DNA of 60,413 bases from Streptomyces musisoli (lineage in GTDB: Bacteria > Actinomycetota > Actinomycetes > Streptomycetales > Streptomycetaceae), in NCBI RefSeq assembly GCF_016741855.1, contig NZ_JAERRH010000029.1, forward strand, positions 1 to 60,413, given 5' to 3'. The translations under genes and the position numbers were made by a program. Position 1 is the stretch's first letter, and each line of letters starts with the position of its first letter. Below, in pieces: positions 1 through 8,234 of the stretch. Under the pieces are notes generated by a model. That model worked only from the letters and a program-made list of their open reading frames with translations. It was not told where the DNA came from and searched no databases.

Positions 1-43
1 CGGGAACACTCAGGGTGGTACCCAGGGCTGACAGTGATCAGGA

Positions 44-83
44 ACCGGCACCCCGCACAGGGCGACCTGTGCGGGGTGCCGGT
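44..83. terminator. Perfect 17-bp stem, 6-nt loop hairpin
   Basis: Bases 44-60 are perfectly complementary to 67-83, with loop GGCGAC. A GC-rich stem of this length is typical of streptomycete transcription terminators even without a U-run. It probably ends a transcript entering from the left of the window, or the leftward carbonic anhydrase transcript that stops at 262. I see no supportable gene in the rest of 1-261. Confidence 0.7.
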
Positions 84-261
84 CCCGTCTGCAGCCGGTC
101 AGGGTCTTGCCGGTTCGCTGCCACGGCGGAGCGAACCGGCGCGGAACAAGCTCGGTCTCCATGCGGGTGGGCGAGGGCAGCCGCCAGAGCCCAGGGCAGG
201 TGCCGCGGCGAGGGGCCGGGCGGCCTCGTGCCCGATCCGCAAGGCCCCTGCCGCTGATCCT

Positions 262-903
262 TCAGAGAGCCGAGGCGACGGGCAGGTCCAGGCCGCGGGC
301 CGCGACGAGGCGTGCGTTCCCGTCCGCCAGGCTGTAGCACAGGCCCACCACAGCGGCCTGTCCGGCGGCGACCCGCTCGGCCAGGAGGCGGGAGCGGTCC
401 AGCAGCAGGTCGACGGTGTGCCTTATGTGCTCCGCGAGGATCTCGTCGGCACTCACGCGCCCGGCGGCCTTCGCCGCGAGCACACTGGGAGTGACGCGTT
501 CGACGACGTCCCGGACGTAGCCGGCCGGCGCCATGCCGCCCTCGAGCGCGGCACACGCCGCGCCGACCGCCCCGCACGAGTCGTGGCCGAGGACCACGAT
601 CAAGGGGGAATTCAGCACGTCGACGCCGTACTCGATACTGCCGATCACCTCAGGGCCCATGACATGGCCGGCAGTGCGCACGACGAAGAGATCGCCCAGA
701 CCGCGATCGAAGATGATCTCGGCGGCCAGGCGGGAGTCGGAACACCCGAACAGCACCGCGAACGGGCTTTGAGACGGAGCGACCTCGGTGCGCCGGGTGG
801 TGTCCTGGTTCGGGTGCTCCGGGGCATCCGCGACGAATCGCTGGTTACCTGCCAGTAGCAGCTCGAAGGCTTCACGGGGGGTTGCGGCCTGGATCTCTGT
901 CAT
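262..903 (-). CDS. Beta-class carbonic anhydrase
   Basis: This encodes a 213-aa beta-carbonic anhydrase, which interconverts CO2 and bicarbonate, most likely in the cytoplasm. The zinc site is visible: the C-S-D-S-R motif (Cys, Asp, Arg) and, about 50 residues later, H-D-S-C supplying His and the second Cys. Length matches the family. I chose the ATG at 903 because homology begins there (MTEIQAATPREAF); the open frame extends upstream to 1113, but that part is Pro/Arg-rich and looks non-coding. It stands alone, back to back with the PAS-SpoIIE gene. In other actinomycetes related genes sit near sulfate transporters, but none is seen here. Confidence 0.93.
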   Translation of the reverse strand: MTEIQAATPREAFELLLAGNQRFVADAPEHPNQDTTRRTEVAPSQSPFAVLFGCSDSRLAAEIIFDRGLGDLFVVRTAGHVMGPEVIGSIEYGVDVLNSPLIVVLGHDSCGAVGAACAALEGGMAPAGYVRDVVERVTPSVLAAKAAGRVSADEILAEHIRHTVDLLLDRSRLLAERVAAGQAAVVGLCYSLADGNARLVAARGLDLPVASAL

Positions 904-1227
904 GGCCGCAGGGTACGGCGGGCCCGGCCGGAGCGCACGACCGGGTCCCCGGTCGACGGCCTCTGTGTCCTCTGGACGTACCCCACAGGAGTGATCCGCC
1001 GGGCGGCCGGTGCGTCCGTGCGGCGCCGGAACAGTCGGGCCGGGCGGTGGGGCCACGCGGCGCCCAAACAGCCGGGGCCGCGCCGGGAGCACGACCCGGC
1101 CGGCTCCGATCACGGCGCACGCCCGATGAGCGTACGCAGCGGCCCCCCGCTGCCCACGGACGAACTCGGCGGGCGCGGGAGCTGGACCTTTCGTAGATTG
1201 AAGACCGAGCGACTGGCAGGAAAGCGT

Positions 1228-2487
1228 GTGACACCGAAGATCGATTACGCAGGGGTGTTCGCATCCCTTCCGAGCCCGTGCGTGGTGCTCAGCACGGACC
1301 TGGTGATCGCCGACGCCAACGCGGCCTTCTGCGAGGCGACCGGGCGGAGCCGGGCCGAGCTGGTCGGGCAGTACCTCTTCGACGCCTTCCCGGACAATCC
1401 CGTCGACTCGGGAGCGGACGGGGTGGTGACGCTGAAAGCCTCACTGCACCGTGTCCTGTCCTCCCGCCAGACGGATCACATGGCGTTGCAGAAGTACGAC
1501 ATCCCGGTCGCCGGCAATCCCGAGGTGTTCAAGGAACGGTGGTGGACCGCGATCAATGTGCCCGTCCTCGGCCCGGACGGAAAGGTCACCTGGATCATCC
1601 ACCGGTCCGAGGACATGACCGACGTCGTCCGCGCCCGCGACACGGGGCACCCGCCGTCGATCAGCCCCGGCCGGGAAGCGGCCATGGAAGCCGAACTGTA
1701 CGCCCGGGCGCGGCAACTGCAGCAGCTGAACGAGGAACTGCGACAGGCCCACGCCCGTGAACGGCGCATCGCCGTGGCCCTCCAGGAAGCCATGCTCCAC
1801 TCCCCGGACCTGGCCCGGCACCCGAACATCGCCGTGCGCTATCTGCCCGCGACCGGATCCCTGAACGTGTGCGGAGACTGGTACGACGCGGTCGACCTGC
1901 CCGCGGACCGCTTCACCGTCGCGGTCGGCGACGTGGTCGGCCACGGGCTGATGGCCGCCACCGTCATGGGCAGGCTCCGCAGTGCGCTGAGCGCCGCCAC
2001 CCGCACCGTCCACGGCCCCGCCCAGGCACTGGAGGTCCTGGGGCTCTACGCCCGCTCGGTCGAGGGGGCACTGGCCGCCACCGCCGTCCAGGTCCTCGTC
2101 GACTGCCACAGCCAACTGCTCATCTACAGCAGCGCCGGCCACCCCCCACCCGTCCTGCTCCACCCGGACGGTTCCTGTGACCTGCTCGACCAGGCCACCG
2201 ATCCACCGCTGGGCGCCCGCCCCGAACACGTCCCCCGCCCCCAGGCCAACGCGACCTACACCCCCGGCGACACCCTCGTCCTGTACACCGACGGCCTGAT
2301 CGAACGACGCGGTGAGGACATCGACGACGGTCTGGCCCGGCTGACCTCGGCGCTCGCCACCTGCACCGGGTTCGGCGCGGAACACCTCGCCGACGCCCTC
2401 CTCGCCCGCCTCGGCGTGACCAGCGGGGCCGACGACGACATCGCCATGGTCGTCGTCCGTCTGAACGGATCGGCCCGGCCGTCCTGA
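1228..2487 (+). CDS. PAS-SpoIIE (PP2C) serine phosphatase
   Basis: This is a 419-aa regulatory phosphatase. A PAS sensor occupies roughly residues 10-130 (with A-D-A-N-A-A-F-C and S-R-A-E-L-V-G), followed by a short coiled coil (about 150-190, QLQQLNEELRQAHARE) and a C-terminal SpoIIE/PP2C domain (about 200-410). The metal-binding motifs G-D-W-Y-D, V-G-D-V-V-G-H-G, L-Y-T-D-G and D-D-D-I are present. Family members dephosphorylate anti-anti-sigma factors. I prefer the GTG at 1228, preceded by GGCAGGAAAG; an upstream in-frame ATG at 1126 is possible. There is no adjacent anti-sigma partner, so its target is unknown. Confidence 0.9.
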   Translation: MTPKIDYAGVFASLPSPCVVLSTDLVIADANAAFCEATGRSRAELVGQYLFDAFPDNPVDSGADGVVTLKASLHRVLSSRQTDHMALQKYDIPVAGNPEVFKERWWTAINVPVLGPDGKVTWIIHRSEDMTDVVRARDTGHPPSISPGREAAMEAELYARARQLQQLNEELRQAHARERRIAVALQEAMLHSPDLARHPNIAVRYLPATGSLNVCGDWYDAVDLPADRFTVAVGDVVGHGLMAATVMGRLRSALSAATRTVHGPAQALEVLGLYARSVEGALAATAVQVLVDCHSQLLIYSSAGHPPPVLLHPDGSCDLLDQATDPPLGARPEHVPRPQANATYTPGDTLVLYTDGLIERRGEDIDDGLARLTSALATCTGFGAEHLADALLARLGVTSGADDDIAMVVVRLNGSARPS

Positions 2488-2549
2488 TCCGGCCGGCCGG
2501 CCGGGCCGATGCCGTCTTGGCGGCTGCCGAGCTCGTCCGGGATCACGCG

Positions 2550-2583
2550 GTGGAGCCGTGCCCGGACACGGGCACGGCTCCAC
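2550..2583. terminator. Bidirectional terminator hairpin
   Basis: A perfect 14-bp stem (2550-2563 with 2570-2583) and 6-nt loop lies between the rightward phosphatase gene (end 2487) and the leftward secreted-protein gene (end 2650). It is well placed to terminate both. Confidence 0.75.
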
Positions 2584-2649
2584 TGGGCGAAGCGTCGGCG
2601 GACCGTCTGCCGGCGGGGTCCGAAGACGCCGCGCCAGGGTGCGAACCGT

Positions 2650-3078
2650 CTACAGGACGGCGACTGCGTCCTCGTGGGCGTAGCTGAAGCCGTCGTTGTC
2701 GAAGTAGAAGACGGTGACCTTGAGCTTGTTCCCCTTGACGAAGTGGGAACCCTGGGCCGGGCGCATGTTCACCTGGGTGACGTGGCTGTCGCTGTCACAG
2801 ATGAGCTTGTCCCTCTTGACGGTGCCGGCGGCTGTCACCTCGTCGCGAGTACCGGTGTCCAGCCTCCGCGCGTTGGCCACGAGTTCGTGATCCAGGCCGG
2901 GATCGCAGGAGTAGGTGACCTTCACCTGTACGTTCGGCTTGTGGAGCGAGACCTTGTCGATGGTCAGCACGTTGGCCTTCGCCATTGCCGAGGGGGCTGC
3001 CATGAGGACACCCGCACCGGCGATCAGGGCCGCGGCCGCGGTTGCGGCAAGGCGTCGCCGAGTACCCGTTGTTTTCAT
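2650..3078 (-). CDS. Small secreted protein, function unknown
   Basis: This is a 142-aa protein with a clear Sec signal peptide: a positively charged start (MKTTGTRRR), an alanine-rich hydrophobic stretch and cleavage near P-S-A-M-A/K-A. The mature part is about 110 residues, basic, with two cysteines (Y-S-C-D-P and I-C-D-S-D) that could form one disulfide, and a predicted beta-rich pattern. I do not recognise the family. The ATG at 3078 has a strong upstream GGAAGGAAGAG. The 266 bp upstream (3079-3344) probably hold its promoter; I see no other gene there. Confidence 0.8.
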   Translation of the reverse strand: MKTTGTRRRLAATAAAALIAGAGVLMAAPSAMAKANVLTIDKVSLHKPNVQVKVTYSCDPGLDHELVANARRLDTGTRDEVTAAGTVKRDKLICDSDSHVTQVNMRPAQGSHFVKGNKLKVTVFYFDNDGFSYAHEDAVAVL

Positions 3079-3344
3079 CGATTCTCTTCCTTCCCCCATG
3101 CGGTCACCCATGGTCTGAGGCCGGAGGAGTCTCCAGCGGTGCGGGTGACCACGACAGTTACCTTTTGCGCATGGTGAGACGGCATCGACGTGGGCGACGT
3201 TCCAGTCCCGTGCAGGGTGTTCAGCACGAAGGTGAGTGAGCTTGCCCTGCCGCCCGGATGAGGGTCATACCGCCCTACGAGCCCAGGCAACAGGACCGGC
3301 GGGCCTCTCGTCTGGATCGGGCCGGGCTGATCCGAAGTAAGCCC

Positions 3345-4235
3345 CTAGCCCAGGACGGTGGGCCTCAGCACCTCCTCGCACCACGTGCGGAAGCCGGTGG
3401 GCGCGGACTCCGGGGTGCTCGGCTGGGCGGCGCCGTAGAAACCCTGTTCCATCAGGGCATCCGCCATGTCGGCCAGTCCCTGTGCCCATGCGTCGCTCGC
3501 CCCGAAGCGCAGCGCCGTCGCCTTGTAGTCGGCGCTGCTGGTCCGTTGGAGGCGCACCGGACGGTTCAGGACCTCGGAGACCACCTGTGCCATGGCCTCG
3601 GCGGTGAGGTCGTCGGGTGCGACGAGCGGAACGTCGTGCTGTCCGGTCCAGGAGCCGTCCAGCAGCAGCCGGGCCGCCGTGGCGGCGATGTCACGGGTGG
3701 CGCAGGTGCGCAGGACGCGGTTCTCCTCCACCGCCAGGAAGAACACACCCGCGTCGCGGATCGAGGCGGCCTGGCCCAGCAGGTTCTCCATCAGGAACGG
3801 CGGGCACAACGCCCGGTAGTGCACGCCCGTGCCCATGATGGCCTCGTCCATGGCGAGCGAGGCCGATATCTGACCGGCGTTCTTCGCCACTCCGCGTCCC
3901 AGGGAAGAGACGCTGACGACACGCTCGACGCCCTGACGCCCGATCACCTCGCACAACGGTTCGGTGAAGTCGCGGAAGTGGCCCTCGACGCTGTCCGCCT
4001 GGGGTGTCGGAGGCACCAGCCAGAACAGGCGGTCGGCGCCCGTGCACGCCTCGTTCAGGACGGCGGCGTCGGAGTGTGAACCGTGGACGACCTCGACGCG
4101 CTCGCGCACCCGCGCGGAGAGGCGGGCCGGGTCACGGGCGATGACCCGGATGCCCTGCGCACCGTCCGGGGCATCCACGAGCTGCTCGAGGACCTGTCGG
4201 CCGATCCGGCCGGTGGGGGTGGTGACGACGATCAT
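3345..4235 (-). CDS. NmrA-like NAD(P)-binding reductase
   Basis: This is a 296-aa atypical short-chain dehydrogenase. The Rossmann start is visible at the N-terminus (M-I-V-V-T-T-P-T-G-R-I-G, a T-G-x-x-G variant), followed by V-I-A-R-D-P for cofactor binding and the V-S-V-S-S-L region. It lacks the Y-x3-K catalytic pair of classical SDRs, as is usual for NmrA-like and quinone-oxidoreductase-like proteins. It is transcribed divergently from a LysR regulator, which likely controls it. The ATG at 4235 follows GGAG at good spacing; a TTG one codon upstream is less likely. Substrate unknown. Confidence 0.88.
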   Translation of the reverse strand: MIVVTTPTGRIGRQVLEQLVDAPDGAQGIRVIARDPARLSARVRERVEVVHGSHSDAAVLNEACTGADRLFWLVPPTPQADSVEGHFRDFTEPLCEVIGRQGVERVVSVSSLGRGVAKNAGQISASLAMDEAIMGTGVHYRALCPPFLMENLLGQAASIRDAGVFFLAVEENRVLRTCATRDIAATAARLLLDGSWTGQHDVPLVAPDDLTAEAMAQVVSEVLNRPVRLQRTSSADYKATALRFGASDAWAQGLADMADALMEQGFYGAAQPSTPESAPTGFRTWCEEVLRPTVLG

Positions 4236-4388
4236 CAACTACTCCAGAAGAGGTGCTTGTCGGACGTCGTCGAGCCTGCTGCCTGCCGTGCCCGAACTGA
4301 AGGACCGATTCGCTCGCGCTTGTTACCCTCAAGGCAATACCGAGCGACACCGACCTCAGAGGGTCCTGCGGGACCAGAGGGGCAGAGC

Positions 4389-5234
4389 ATGGAATCCCGC
4401 CCGCTGCGCTACTTCGTCGCCGTAGCCGAGGAGCTCAACTTCACCCGCGCGGCCGAGCGGCTGGGCATCTCACCGCCGCCCTTGTCCCGCGCGATCCGCC
4501 AGCTGGAGGCGGAGATGGGCGTCGCCCTCCTCGAGCGGACCACCCACAACGTGGCGCTGACCCCGGCCGGAGCGGTACTCCTCGCGGAGGCGAGGATCGC
4601 CCTGGACGCCCTACAGGCCGCCGAACGAAGGGCCCAGCGCGCGGCGGCTCCCGAGCCGAAGCTGATCCTGGCCGTCAAGGCGGACGGTGACGCCGGCCTG
4701 CTGGAGCCGATCCTGACGTGCTTCGCGTCGCAACCGATGTCGGTGCCGGTCGCCGTCCGGCTGTGCGGCTGGCTTGAACAGCCGCGGCTACTGCGCCAGG
4801 GCGAAGCCGACGTGGCCCTGGTCCACGAGCCGTTCGACCGAACCGGCCTCGACTCCGAGACCCTGATCAGCGAACCGCGCGTCGTCGCTCTCGCCGCCGC
4901 CCACCCGCTCGCCGCCCGCGACCGCCTGTCCCTCGCCGATCTCGGCCTGCGCCTGGAGGACGTGACCCGGTCGGCCGAGGAGAACCGCAGCCTCGGCCGC
5001 GACCTCGCCCAACTCCTCACGCTCGTCGCACTGGGCGGCCCCACTCCCGTACTGCCTGCCTCCGTGGCCGCCCGCTATCCGCGCCCGGGCGTCGTCTACC
5101 GGCCGGCTCCGGACGCACCGCCGTCGGTCCTCGCCATCGCCTGGCCGCAGCAGTCCCGTTCGACGGCCACGGCGGCACTCATCCGCACCGCGGCGTCCGT
5201 GGCCGACACCGTACGCGGCCGGCACGCGGCCTAG
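4389..5234 (+). CDS. LysR-family transcriptional regulator
   Basis: A 281-aa LysR-type regulator. The N-terminal winged helix is clear (L-R-Y-F-V-A-V-A-E-E-L-N-F-T-R-A-A, then S-P-P-P-L-S-R-A-I-R-Q-L-E), and the effector-binding half follows from about residue 90. It starts at ATG 4389 after GAGGGG. It faces away from the NmrA-like reductase gene across a 153-bp gap (4236-4388), the classic arrangement for a LysR regulator and its target. The inducer cannot be read from the sequence. Confidence 0.92.
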   Translation: MESRPLRYFVAVAEELNFTRAAERLGISPPPLSRAIRQLEAEMGVALLERTTHNVALTPAGAVLLAEARIALDALQAAERRAQRAAAPEPKLILAVKADGDAGLLEPILTCFASQPMSVPVAVRLCGWLEQPRLLRQGEADVALVHEPFDRTGLDSETLISEPRVVALAAAHPLAARDRLSLADLGLRLEDVTRSAEENRSLGRDLAQLLTLVALGGPTPVLPASVAARYPRPGVVYRPAPDAPPSVLAIAWPQQSRSTATAALIRTAASVADTVRGRHAA

Positions 5235-5323
5235 GGCCGGCCCGGGTCCTGTCGCCGAACCGCATGGCGCCGGCACCGGTGTTCCCTCACCGCTCGGTGT
5301 CTGCTTCGGGGTGATCGGCCGGC

Positions 5324-5701
5324 TCATGCGAGCGCTGATCGTGTGCTTGCGTGGAACTGTACGTACTCGATGGTCGCGCCTCCGGGGTGTCGTACTGTCA
5401 GGTTGCGTCCGGTGGGCACCTCGTTGGGGCCGTCCAGGATCTCTCCGCCGTGTTGTTCGGTGATGTGCAGGACTTCGTCGAGGGACTCGACGATCGTGGT
5501 GGCGTGGGTGCCGCGGTACGGGGCGAGGGCTTCTTCCGAACCGGCGAGCAGCAGATAGCCGCCGACGCTCGCCAGGTCCAGGTCGCGGTACGTGAACCGG
5601 AGCCGTGGCCGCTCACCGGTGAGTTCGACGAAGGTGGGCAGTGCCGCGTCCAGGTCGTCGACGTAGACGCGGGCAAGGGTGGCGAGTATCGGCACGGACA
5701 T
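5324..5701 (-). CDS. VOC/glyoxalase-fold protein
   Basis: A 125-aa single-module vicinal-oxygen-chelate protein. The start L-A-R-V-Y-V-D-D-L-D-A and the C-terminal V-R-H-P-G-G-A-T-I-E-Y motif are typical of the glyoxalase/bleomycin-resistance/dioxygenase superfamily. Which metal, if any, is bound is unclear. It is divergent from an ArsR-type regulator across an 85-bp AT-richer gap with a palindrome, so it is probably controlled by that regulator. Confidence 0.85.
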   Translation of the reverse strand: MSVPILATLARVYVDDLDAALPTFVELTGERPRLRFTYRDLDLASVGGYLLLAGSEEALAPYRGTHATTIVESLDEVLHITEQHGGEILDGPNEVPTGRNLTVRHPGGATIEYVQFHASTRSALA

Positions 5702-5713
5702 CTCCCAAGATCA

Positions 5714-5730
5714 TTTCGATTTTTCCGAAA
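5714..5730. promoter_or_regulatory. Candidate ArsR operator
   Basis: The inverted repeat TTTCG-N7-CGAAA lies in the 85-bp intergenic gap between the divergent VOC and ArsR genes. This is an AT-rich island in a GC-rich window, so it likely overlaps the promoters. Assignment to the neighbouring ArsR protein is inference. Confidence 0.5.
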
Positions 5731-5786
5731 CGTCGAAGCGATCTGCATACTAGCGGGTATCACGCGGGAGATGACGAGGAGGGCCG

Positions 5787-6077
5787 GTGGGGCATCCAGA
5801 GGACGTGGACCTGGCCGCAGTGCTGCATGCCCTGGGCGACCCGGTCCGGTTGGCGCTGGTCCGCCGCATGGCCGAGGACGGCGAGAGCGCGTGCAGCCCG
5901 GATGGTGTCGACGTGCCCAGATCGACGCTGTCCAACCATTGGCGGATCCTGCGCGAAGCCGGAGTCACCGAGACCCGTCGGGTGGGAAAGGCTCGTCTGA
6001 TGGCGCTGCGCCGCGTCGATCTCGATGCCCGCTTCCCAGGACTCCTTGCCGCCGTATTGACCGAAGACGGGAGATGA
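5787..6077 (+). CDS. ArsR-family helix-turn-helix regulator
   Basis: A 96-aa winged-helix repressor. The core A-L-G-D-P-V-R-L-A-L-V-R-R-M and the recognition helix P-R-S-T-L-S-N-H-W-R-I-L-R-E-A-G-V are diagnostic of the ArsR/SmtB family. No C-x-C metal-sensing motif is visible, so it probably does not sense metal through the classical alpha3 site. It starts at GTG 5787 immediately after GAGGAGGG. Likely target: the divergent VOC gene. Confidence 0.88.
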   Translation: MGHPEDVDLAAVLHALGDPVRLALVRRMAEDGESACSPDGVDVPRSTLSNHWRILREAGVTETRRVGKARLMALRRVDLDARFPGLLAAVLTEDGR

Positions 6078-6174
6078 GTGTCACGGCTGCCGGCCCCGTC
6101 AGGGGGACCGGCAGTCGTTCCGGCCGGTGGACGGTTCGTCCAGCCGCCGCGGGGATCGTCGGAGGCGATGGGAT

Positions 6175-8199
6175 TCAGGAATCGTCCTCCGCAGCCGGCA
6201 CCTGCGTGCCGCCCCGGCAGCCGGAGAAGGAGGCATTCGGGCAGAACGCGTCCACGCCCATCCCGAACTTGGCGAAGGCACCCCAGGCCGCCTCACGGAC
6301 CGCCTTGTACTCGGTCTCGGTCAGCCGGCCTCCCTTCATCGCCTTCAGGGCGCGCAGGATCGCGTCGCGGGCGATGAGGAAAGAGGGGTTCTTCGGGGTG
6401 AGCTTCATACCGTCGATGACCGCCTGCCAGGTCACCCGGTAGCCTCGCTCCTTGCTGTTCAGCGCCGTGGCGACCCTGCGGGTCAACTCCATGAGGGCCG
6501 CGCACCAGATCTCGCCCACGTTGTGGATCTCCGTGTAGTCGAGGTCGCTCCCCAGCTGCCCCGGGCCCTTGCCGATGTCCCCGAAGCTGCCGGGATAGTG
6601 CGCGTCGTAGGGCCTCTGACGGATGCCTGCCGGGTTGTCGATCAGCCAGTTGCCGATGACGACACGCTCCTGGGCCTGGGAGAAGTTGCGCGTGGTGAGG
6701 GCGAAGAAGTCGGACCAGCCCTCGCCCATGGACTCCGACTGGAGTTCGTCGAGGCCTTGCGCGTCGTGCAGTCCGCCCACGAGACGGTTGGACACGCCGT
6801 GGAAGAACTCGTGGATGACGACGTCCCCGTCATCGGCGGTGTGCCGCCCGGTGCCGCGGACCAGACCCATGTTCATGACGGCCGCCGTGCCGTCCGCCCG
6901 CGTGGCCATGTTGGCCGTGCCGGGGACCGATTGCGGGTGGGCGAAGGCATGGACGGGATCGGCACCCTTGCCCTGGCCCGACGGGTTGACCGTCTGGAAG
7001 TTGCCGTGCTCCTCCGTGAAGCCGAGCATCATCGTCAGGTCGTGCATCTGGTTGCAGAAGAAGAAGATGTTGATGACGAACTGCTCCGGCGAGTCCTGCG
7101 GGGCGTCGAACACCGCGTTGCCCTGCGGATCCGTGCTGACCGCCACGGGCCGGCGGTTACTGGCGTCGACGGCCAGCACATTGTTGCCGACGGTCGCCAC
7201 GTGCCCGTCCTCGACGTTCGCCCACAGTCCGGGGAACCCCGGAAGCGGCGGGATCGGCGGTTCGGTCGGGTACTCGTTGAGGGGCAGCGGCCAGGGCACC
7301 TTGTCGAAACCGCTCTCGGCGGGGTTCCGCCGGAAGACCCGTCCCTCGACGATGCGGCGGGAGATGTCCTCGAACAGCAGCAGCTGGGGCGCGTTCCGGT
7401 CCTCCGCCCGGTCGTCGGCCTCGACCAGCGCGTGGTACTGGACGGTCAGATTGTCCCTGGAGAAGGTGAACGACCACGCCAGGCGGACGTCACCACCCAT
7501 GTAGAGGTACACCAGCCGACAGGGAATGGCCTCGTCGAACGGTCCCTTGGCGAACGTCATCGGCTGGTCGTTGCGCGGCTGGTACGTCAGACGCTCGAAG
7601 CTGTCCGGGACCTCCAGGGCCGACAAGTCGTCGTCGCCGAAGGGGCTCGCGACCGTCCTTGGTTCGGCGGCCTGCGCCGCGGCCACGGCCAGCGCTGTCT
7701 CGGCGGTGACCACGGGCATCGCGGGGCAGTTCGCCGGCACGCTCACCGTGTCACCGATGACCCGGTCCACCGTGCCGTCCCCCTCCATCCACACCTTCGG
7801 CGCCATCCCCCACACCTCGATGCCGTTGAGCATCTGCTGAAGGCTGACCACGTGCATGCCTTCGCTCGTCGTGGTCACCCTCGGGTCGGGCTCGAACTCC
7901 GCCGGCTCGTCGGCGCCGAACCCCATCGCCCCGGTGACCGAGGAGACGTACGCCTTGGCCCGGGCGATGTAGTCCACGTCGTCCGCGTCCCCCGCGGCCG
8001 CCATGGTGAGGCCGGGAGCACCGTCCACCTTCAGGTCGGTCAGATGGCCGGTGAAGCGGTTGACCTTGTCGGGCTCGGCGATGAGGATGTGCCCTACCTC
8101 GTCCGCCACCCGGTCGGTTTCCTCCAGGAACATGTCGGCTCCGGCCACCGCGGTGAGCCGGTCGTAGTCCAGGTCCCGTTTGTCGATCAGAACGGTCAT
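6175..8199 (-). CDS. M36 fungalysin-type metallopeptidase
   Basis: A 674-aa zinc metallopeptidase of family M36. The zinc motif H463-E-F-F-H467 (H-E-x-x-H) and the third-ligand motif G-E493-G-W-S-D are both present, so it should be catalytically competent. Residues 1-300 resemble the propeptide region. Family members are normally exported, yet no signal peptide is visible at the ATG (8199), which has AAGGA at good spacing. It is the second gene of an operon, 35 bp after the HAD-M28 gene, which suggests two cooperating peptidases. Intracellular action, non-classical export or a misjudged start are all possible. Confidence 0.9.
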   Translation of the reverse strand: MTVLIDKRDLDYDRLTAVAGADMFLEETDRVADEVGHILIAEPDKVNRFTGHLTDLKVDGAPGLTMAAAGDADDVDYIARAKAYVSSVTGAMGFGADEPAEFEPDPRVTTTSEGMHVVSLQQMLNGIEVWGMAPKVWMEGDGTVDRVIGDTVSVPANCPAMPVVTAETALAVAAAQAAEPRTVASPFGDDDLSALEVPDSFERLTYQPRNDQPMTFAKGPFDEAIPCRLVYLYMGGDVRLAWSFTFSRDNLTVQYHALVEADDRAEDRNAPQLLLFEDISRRIVEGRVFRRNPAESGFDKVPWPLPLNEYPTEPPIPPLPGFPGLWANVEDGHVATVGNNVLAVDASNRRPVAVSTDPQGNAVFDAPQDSPEQFVINIFFFCNQMHDLTMMLGFTEEHGNFQTVNPSGQGKGADPVHAFAHPQSVPGTANMATRADGTAAVMNMGLVRGTGRHTADDGDVVIHEFFHGVSNRLVGGLHDAQGLDELQSESMGEGWSDFFALTTRNFSQAQERVVIGNWLIDNPAGIRQRPYDAHYPGSFGDIGKGPGQLGSDLDYTEIHNVGEIWCAALMELTRRVATALNSKERGYRVTWQAVIDGMKLTPKNPSFLIARDAILRALKAMKGGRLTETEYKAVREAAWGAFAKFGMGVDAFCPNASFSGCRGGTQVPAAEDDS

Positions 8200-8234
8200 G
8201 GCGTGATCCTTGTGTGAAGCGGTCCTTGAGGGTT

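Noticed and set aside
1441..2583. Long minus-strand open frame opposite the first SpoIIE phosphatase
   Set aside because: Gly/Gln/Asp-rich shadow with no domain; the plus strand has all PP2C motifs.
6127..8217. Long plus-strand open frame opposite the M36 gene
   Set aside because: Its Arg/Val/His-rich composition and lack of domains are those of an antisense frame in GC-rich DNA; the minus strand has clear M36 motifs.
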